Origin: DATARH01 sp035648415
GTDB taxonomy: Bacteria; Pseudomonadota; Alphaproteobacteria; ATCC43930; CGMCC-115725
NCBI GenBank assembly: GCA_035648415.1
Contig: DASRLO010000071.1
Location: 1-64,000 of the forward strand
Length of the DNA stretch: 64,000 bases
Direction of reading: 5' to 3'
The notes under the pieces are model-generated. The model saw only the letters and a list, made by a program, of their open reading frames with translations. It had not been told where the DNA came from and searched no databases. This document shows positions 61,118-64,000 of this stretch, one piece after another. The position numbers were made by a program, and so were the translations under genes. Every line of letters starts with the position of its first letter. The stretch's first letter is position 1.

Positions 61118-61310
61118 CCCCCGACGAATTGGTCGGCGCGGCGCGCGAGATGATGTCGCTGGGCATGATGCTGCTGTCGCCGACCAGCGTGTCGCTGCCG
61201 TTGAAGCTCGCGCTGTTTGTCCTGGTCAACGGCTGGACCCTCGTCACCGGCTCGCTGGCCGGGGGCTTCCCGCGTTGACCCCCGACGAATTGGTCGGCGC
61301 GGCGCGCGAG
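60989..61310 (+). repeat. 161-bp tandem duplication spanning the fliP-fliQ junction
   Basis: Bases 60989-61149 (end of fliP plus start of fliQ) are repeated at 61150-61310 with only three differences: T61086/C61247, A61101/G61262 and T61110/C61271. Each copy starts ATGATGTCG; the next base triplets after copy 2 are ATGATGACC. The short ATGATG shared by fliP and fliQ is a likely crossover point. Confidence 0.95.
61114..61278 (+). pseudogene. Chimeric fliQ-fliP frame made by the duplication
   Basis: A 54-codon frame starting TTG reads as the fliQ N-terminus (TPDELVGAAREMM) joined to the fliP C-terminus (SLGMMLLSPTSVSLPLKLAL ... SLAGGFPR). The three differences from the fliP copy all change residues (Ile to Thr, Glu to Gly, Leu to Pro), which suggests no selection. 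It may still be translated because it keeps the TTGA coupling. Confidence 0.8.
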
Positions 61311-61544
61311 ATGATGACCGTCGCGTTGCTGCTGGTGACGCCATTCCTCGCCGCCGCGGTGCTGGCCAGCCTGCTGGTCGGGTTGTTCCAGGCAGCGACG
61401 CGAATGAACGATCTGACCCTGAGCTTCGTCCCGCGCTTCTTCGCGGTCCTCTTGGTGCTTTACCTCGCCTCGACCTGGGTGGGCGCTCGCTTTACCGCCT
61501 ATATCGAGCGTGCGGCGGCGAGCGCCGGAGATCTGCGCCGGTGA
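61275..61544 (+). CDS. fliQ: Flagellar export gate protein FliQ, copy 2
   Basis: An 89-residue protein with two helices. VALLLVTPFLAAAVLASLLV and a signature in variant form (ATRMNDLTLSFVPRF) mark it as FliQ. It begins at TTG 61275, overlapping the stop of the chimeric frame, and sits in the usual fliP-fliQ-fliR order. It differs clearly from copy 1 at 51465. Confidence 0.88.
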   Translation: MTPDELVGAAREMMTVALLLVTPFLAAAVLASLLVGLFQAATRMNDLTLSFVPRFFAVLLVLYLASTWVGARFTAYIERAAASAGDLRR

Positions 61545-61548
61545 CCCC

Positions 61549-62337
61549 ATGCTGAGCGTCAGCGACGCCGATCTGGCTGCTTGGCTCGGCCAGTTCTTCT
61601 GGCCCTTTCTGCGCACCCTCGCCTTGTTCGCGGCGGCGCCCGCGTTCAACTCGGTGGCGATACCGGTGCGCGCCAAGGTGGCGCTCGCCTTTGTCGTCGC
61701 CATCGCGATCGCCGGCGCGGTCAAGCAATCGGCCCCGCTCGAGCTCTCCTGGGCGACCGCGGTCCTGGCGGTCGAGCAGGTGCTGGTCGGCCTCGCCATC
61801 GGCTTCGCGATGCAGTTGACCCTCGCGGCGATGGGCCTTGCCGGCGAGTTCGTCGGGGTGCAGATGGGGTTCGGCTTCGCCAGCATGTTCGACATCCAGA
61901 GCGGGTTTCAGGTGCCGGTGATGGCGAATTTCTTCAGCCTCGTCGCCCTCCTGCTGTTCGTCGGGCTGAACGGCCATTTGGTGCTGCTTGGCGTGCTGGT
62001 GAAAAGCTTCACCGTCGTGCCGATCGCGGTCGGCAGCGGCATCACGGCCGACGGCTGGCGCTCGCTGGCGCGCTCCGGCGCGGTGCTGTTCCAGATGGGG
62101 GTTTGGCTGGCGCTGCCGGTGATCGCCGTGCTGCTGGCGGTGCATCTCGCGGTCGGCTTCGTGTCGCGGGTCGCGCCGCAATTCAACGTGATGTCGGTCG
62201 GGTTCTCGCTGTTCATGTGGGTCGGGATCGCCGCAATCATTGCGCTCGTCCCGTTCTTCGTGCCGGCGGTTGAGCACATCATCGAGACCGGGCTCACCCT
62301 CGCCGGCGCCACGCTGCGCGGGGCGGCCGCGCCGTGA
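61549..62337 (+). CDS. fliR: Flagellar export gate protein FliR
   Basis: A 262-residue membrane protein with about six helices. FFWPFLRTLALFAAAPAFNS, EFVGVQMGFGFASMFD and LVALLLFVGLNGHLVLL are typical FliR. It completes the FliPQR gate. The start is the ATG at 61549, 4 bases after fliQ. It overlaps flhB. Confidence 0.95.
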   Translation: MLSVSDADLAAWLGQFFWPFLRTLALFAAAPAFNSVAIPVRAKVALAFVVAIAIAGAVKQSAPLELSWATAVLAVEQVLVGLAIGFAMQLTLAAMGLAGEFVGVQMGFGFASMFDIQSGFQVPVMANFFSLVALLLFVGLNGHLVLLGVLVKSFTVVPIAVGSGITADGWRSLARSGAVLFQMGVWLALPVIAVLLAVHLAVGFVSRVAPQFNVMSVGFSLFMWVGIAAIIALVPFFVPAVEHIIETGLTLAGATLRGAAAP

Positions 62338-63470
62338 GCGATGCCTCCAGCGCCGGGGATCGCACCGAGCAGGCAACCCCGCGGCGGGTCCAGAAAGCGC
62401 GCGAGGAAGGCTCGGTCGTCCGCGCTCATTCGGTGGCCGGCGCCGCGGTTCTGGTCGCGGGCGCCGCGGTCACGTGGATCGCCGGCGGGAAGCTGATCGA
62501 CCTCCTGGAATCGTCGCTGCGCCTCGGCCTCGCCCTCGATCCGGCGGTCATGCGCGAGCCGTCGCGGCTGTGGGCCGCCGCCGCCCAGGTGGCGTGGCCG
62601 GGGGTCATGGTTATCGCCCCGATCCTGCTGCTGCTGGCGGCCGTGGGATTCGTCTCCGACCTGCTGGTCGGCGGCTGGGTCGTATCGGCCAAGCCCGTCA
62701 CGCCCGATTTCACCCGCATCGACCCGCTCAAGGGTTTCGGCCGGCTGTTCTCCAAGGCCGCGCTGGCGGAGATCGTCAAGGCGCTGGTCAAGTTTGTGGT
62801 CGTCGGGGCGATCGCCGCCTGGCTGGTGAAGCATTGGCTCGTCGATTTTCTGCACGTCGCCGCCGAGACCTGGCCGGCCGCGCCGCGTCACGTCGCGGCG
62901 CTGTCGGGCGAGGTGTTTCTGATCCTCGCCGCGTCGTTGGCGGCGGTCACCTTGTTCGAAGTGCCCTACCAGCTGTGGCAGCACCGCGACCAGCTCAAGA
63001 TGAGCCGGCAGGAAGTGAAGGACGAGCTGCGCGATCAGGAAGGCAGCCCGCACACCAAGCGCCGCATCCGCGGTCTGCGGGTCAAGTTGGCGCGGGCGCG
63101 CATGATGTCGGAAGTGCCCAAGGCCGACGTCGTCGTCGTCAACCCCGAGCATTTCGCCGCGGCGCTGTCGTATCGCGAGGACCGCATGCGCGCGCCCCGC
63201 CTGGTGGCGAAAGGCACTGGGCTTATCGCGCTGCGCATCCGCGCGCTCGCCGCGGAACACGGCGTGCCGGTGATCGAGGCGCCGCCGCTGGCGCGCTCGA
63301 TCAACCGCTTTGTCGATCTCGGCGACGAGGTCCCGGCCGGGCTCTATGGCGCGGTCGCCGAGGTGTTGGCCTATGTCTACCGCCTGAAAGCGGCGCGCGA
63401 CAGCGGCCTGCGGGCGCCTCCTTTGCCGGACGACGGACGGTTCGCGCCGCCCACGGAACTCGATGCGTAG
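62334..63470 (+). CDS. flhB: Flagellar export switch protein FlhB
   Basis: A 378-residue membrane protein with four helices and a cytoplasmic autoprocessing domain. EQATPRRVQKAREEGSVVRA is typical, and the C-terminal domain has a VVVVNPEHFAAALSYRED segment where the NPTH self-cleavage motif of FlhB reads NPEH, with Glu replacing Thr. It controls the switch from rod/hook to filament export. It starts at GTG 62334, overlapping fliR. Confidence 0.94.
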   Translation: MSDASSAGDRTEQATPRRVQKAREEGSVVRAHSVAGAAVLVAGAAVTWIAGGKLIDLLESSLRLGLALDPAVMREPSRLWAAAAQVAWPGVMVIAPILLLLAAVGFVSDLLVGGWVVSAKPVTPDFTRIDPLKGFGRLFSKAALAEIVKALVKFVVVGAIAAWLVKHWLVDFLHVAAETWPAAPRHVAALSGEVFLILAASLAAVTLFEVPYQLWQHRDQLKMSRQEVKDELRDQEGSPHTKRRIRGLRVKLARARMMSEVPKADVVVVNPEHFAAALSYREDRMRAPRLVAKGTGLIALRIRALAAEHGVPVIEAPPLARSINRFVDLGDEVPAGLYGAVAEVLAYVYRLKAARDSGLRAPPLPDDGRFAPPTELDA

Positions 63471-63556
63471 GCGGGAAGCACGGCCTCGACCAAGTCTAGC
63501 GACCAGGGCGCCTCAAAAAACCGGCTGAGCTATGGAGACCTGCAAATCCATCATTC

Positions 63557-63820
63557 CTACCATTCGCCGGCCGCGTTTGACGCGGCTTGCGGGGACGCAC
63601 CAAGAACCGCGCGGTAGCAAGTTTCGCGATCCTGCGCGAAAAACCGCGAGAATTGCGCATCCATCCGGCCGCAGCGCTGCAGAGCCTCCTGCTTGATCGT
63701 GCTCGCGGGAAAGGCCTCCCGGATCGAGCCGAGCAGATTGCCGTGAATGACGAGCCCGCCGAATGCGCCAAACGCCATCAGGATCAACATCGCCCACATC
63801 GAAAAATAGCTCGTCGACAC
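63557..63820 (-). CDS. Small membrane-anchored hypothetical protein
   Basis: An 87-residue protein with one N-terminal helix (FSMWAMLILMAFGAFGGLVI) followed by a soluble tail containing two cysteines (LQRCGRM and RETCYRAVLG). GGAGG lies 6 bases before the GTG at 63820, a good reason for this start. It converges with flhB. I do not recognise it; a link to the flagellar cluster is unproven. Confidence 0.65.
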   Translation of the reverse strand: MSTSYFSMWAMLILMAFGAFGGLVIHGNLLGSIREAFPASTIKQEALQRCGRMDAQFSRFFAQDRETCYRAVLGASPQAASNAAGEW

Positions 63821-64000
63821 GGCAACCTCCACGGGTCGAGGGGAGGCTAAATGTAGCGAAATAGGGTTAAAGCCCGGTGAATCGCGGCCGGCCGACGCCT
63901 TGACCGGAGGCGTTGCGCATAGTAGGTGCTGGACGGCGATATGGCTGTCCCACCGCAGGGATCGGCTGGTGCGCCCCGGCAATCTCCCCGTGATTCGAGG

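Overview
The window is GC-rich, densely packed bacterial DNA. It looks like an alphaproteobacterial chromosome, probably of a Rhodospirillales-like lineage. The evidence is aerobic cobaltochelatase genes (cobS, cobT), a DivK-type response regulator, a two-domain cold-shock protein, a CIRCE-controlled groESL operon, several LIV-type ABC genes, and short palindromic repeats that intrude into reading frames. The lineage is inferred from gene content only. I saw no rRNA, tRNA or CRISPR array.

Bases 1-9,800 lie mostly on the minus strand: a methyltransferase, a cold-shock protein, and a branched-chain amino-acid-type ABC transporter (livG, an acyl-CoA ligase, livH, livM, livK, livF) that ends in an asparaginase-like gene. 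Bases 9,900-20,700 are mixed metabolic genes: a CobW-type GTPase, a hydantoinase, a Flp pilin followed by three tandem terminator-like repeats, a MoaD-like protein next to a molybdenum hydroxylase large subunit, luciferase-like and amidohydrolase enzymes, and a PanE-like reductase.

At 20,731-22,714 sits a complete IS1595-like element. It has 24-bp inverted repeats, an 8-bp target duplication and three cargo genes, one of them strikingly AT-rich. It splits a small membrane-protein gene that can be rejoined exactly.

Bases 22,900-44,700 are housekeeping and metabolic genes: meaB (apparently with a CTG start), an Atm1-type exporter, an MFS transporter, apaG, folE, a MetX-like enzyme, a carboxy-terminal protease, divK, mepA, an HtrA-like protein lacking its catalytic triad, groES-groEL with a strong terminator, a J-domain protein with cobS-cobT, recR, a 2OG-Fe(II) oxygenase and ada.

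Bases 45,038-63,470 form one tight plus-strand flagellar cluster: PilZ-like gene, fliE, fliF, fliG, fliK, fliM, fliN, fliQ, flhA, fliA, motA, motB, a small membrane gene, fliH, fliI, fliJ, fliL, fliO, fliP, a second fliQ, fliR, flhB. It encodes the switch, MS ring, export apparatus, stator and a sigma-28 factor, but no filament, hook, rod or chemotaxis genes. It carries two different fliQ genes and a 161-bp tandem duplication at the fliP-fliQ junction that creates a chimeric 54-codon frame. The last 180 bases (63,821-64,000) show no gene I can support.
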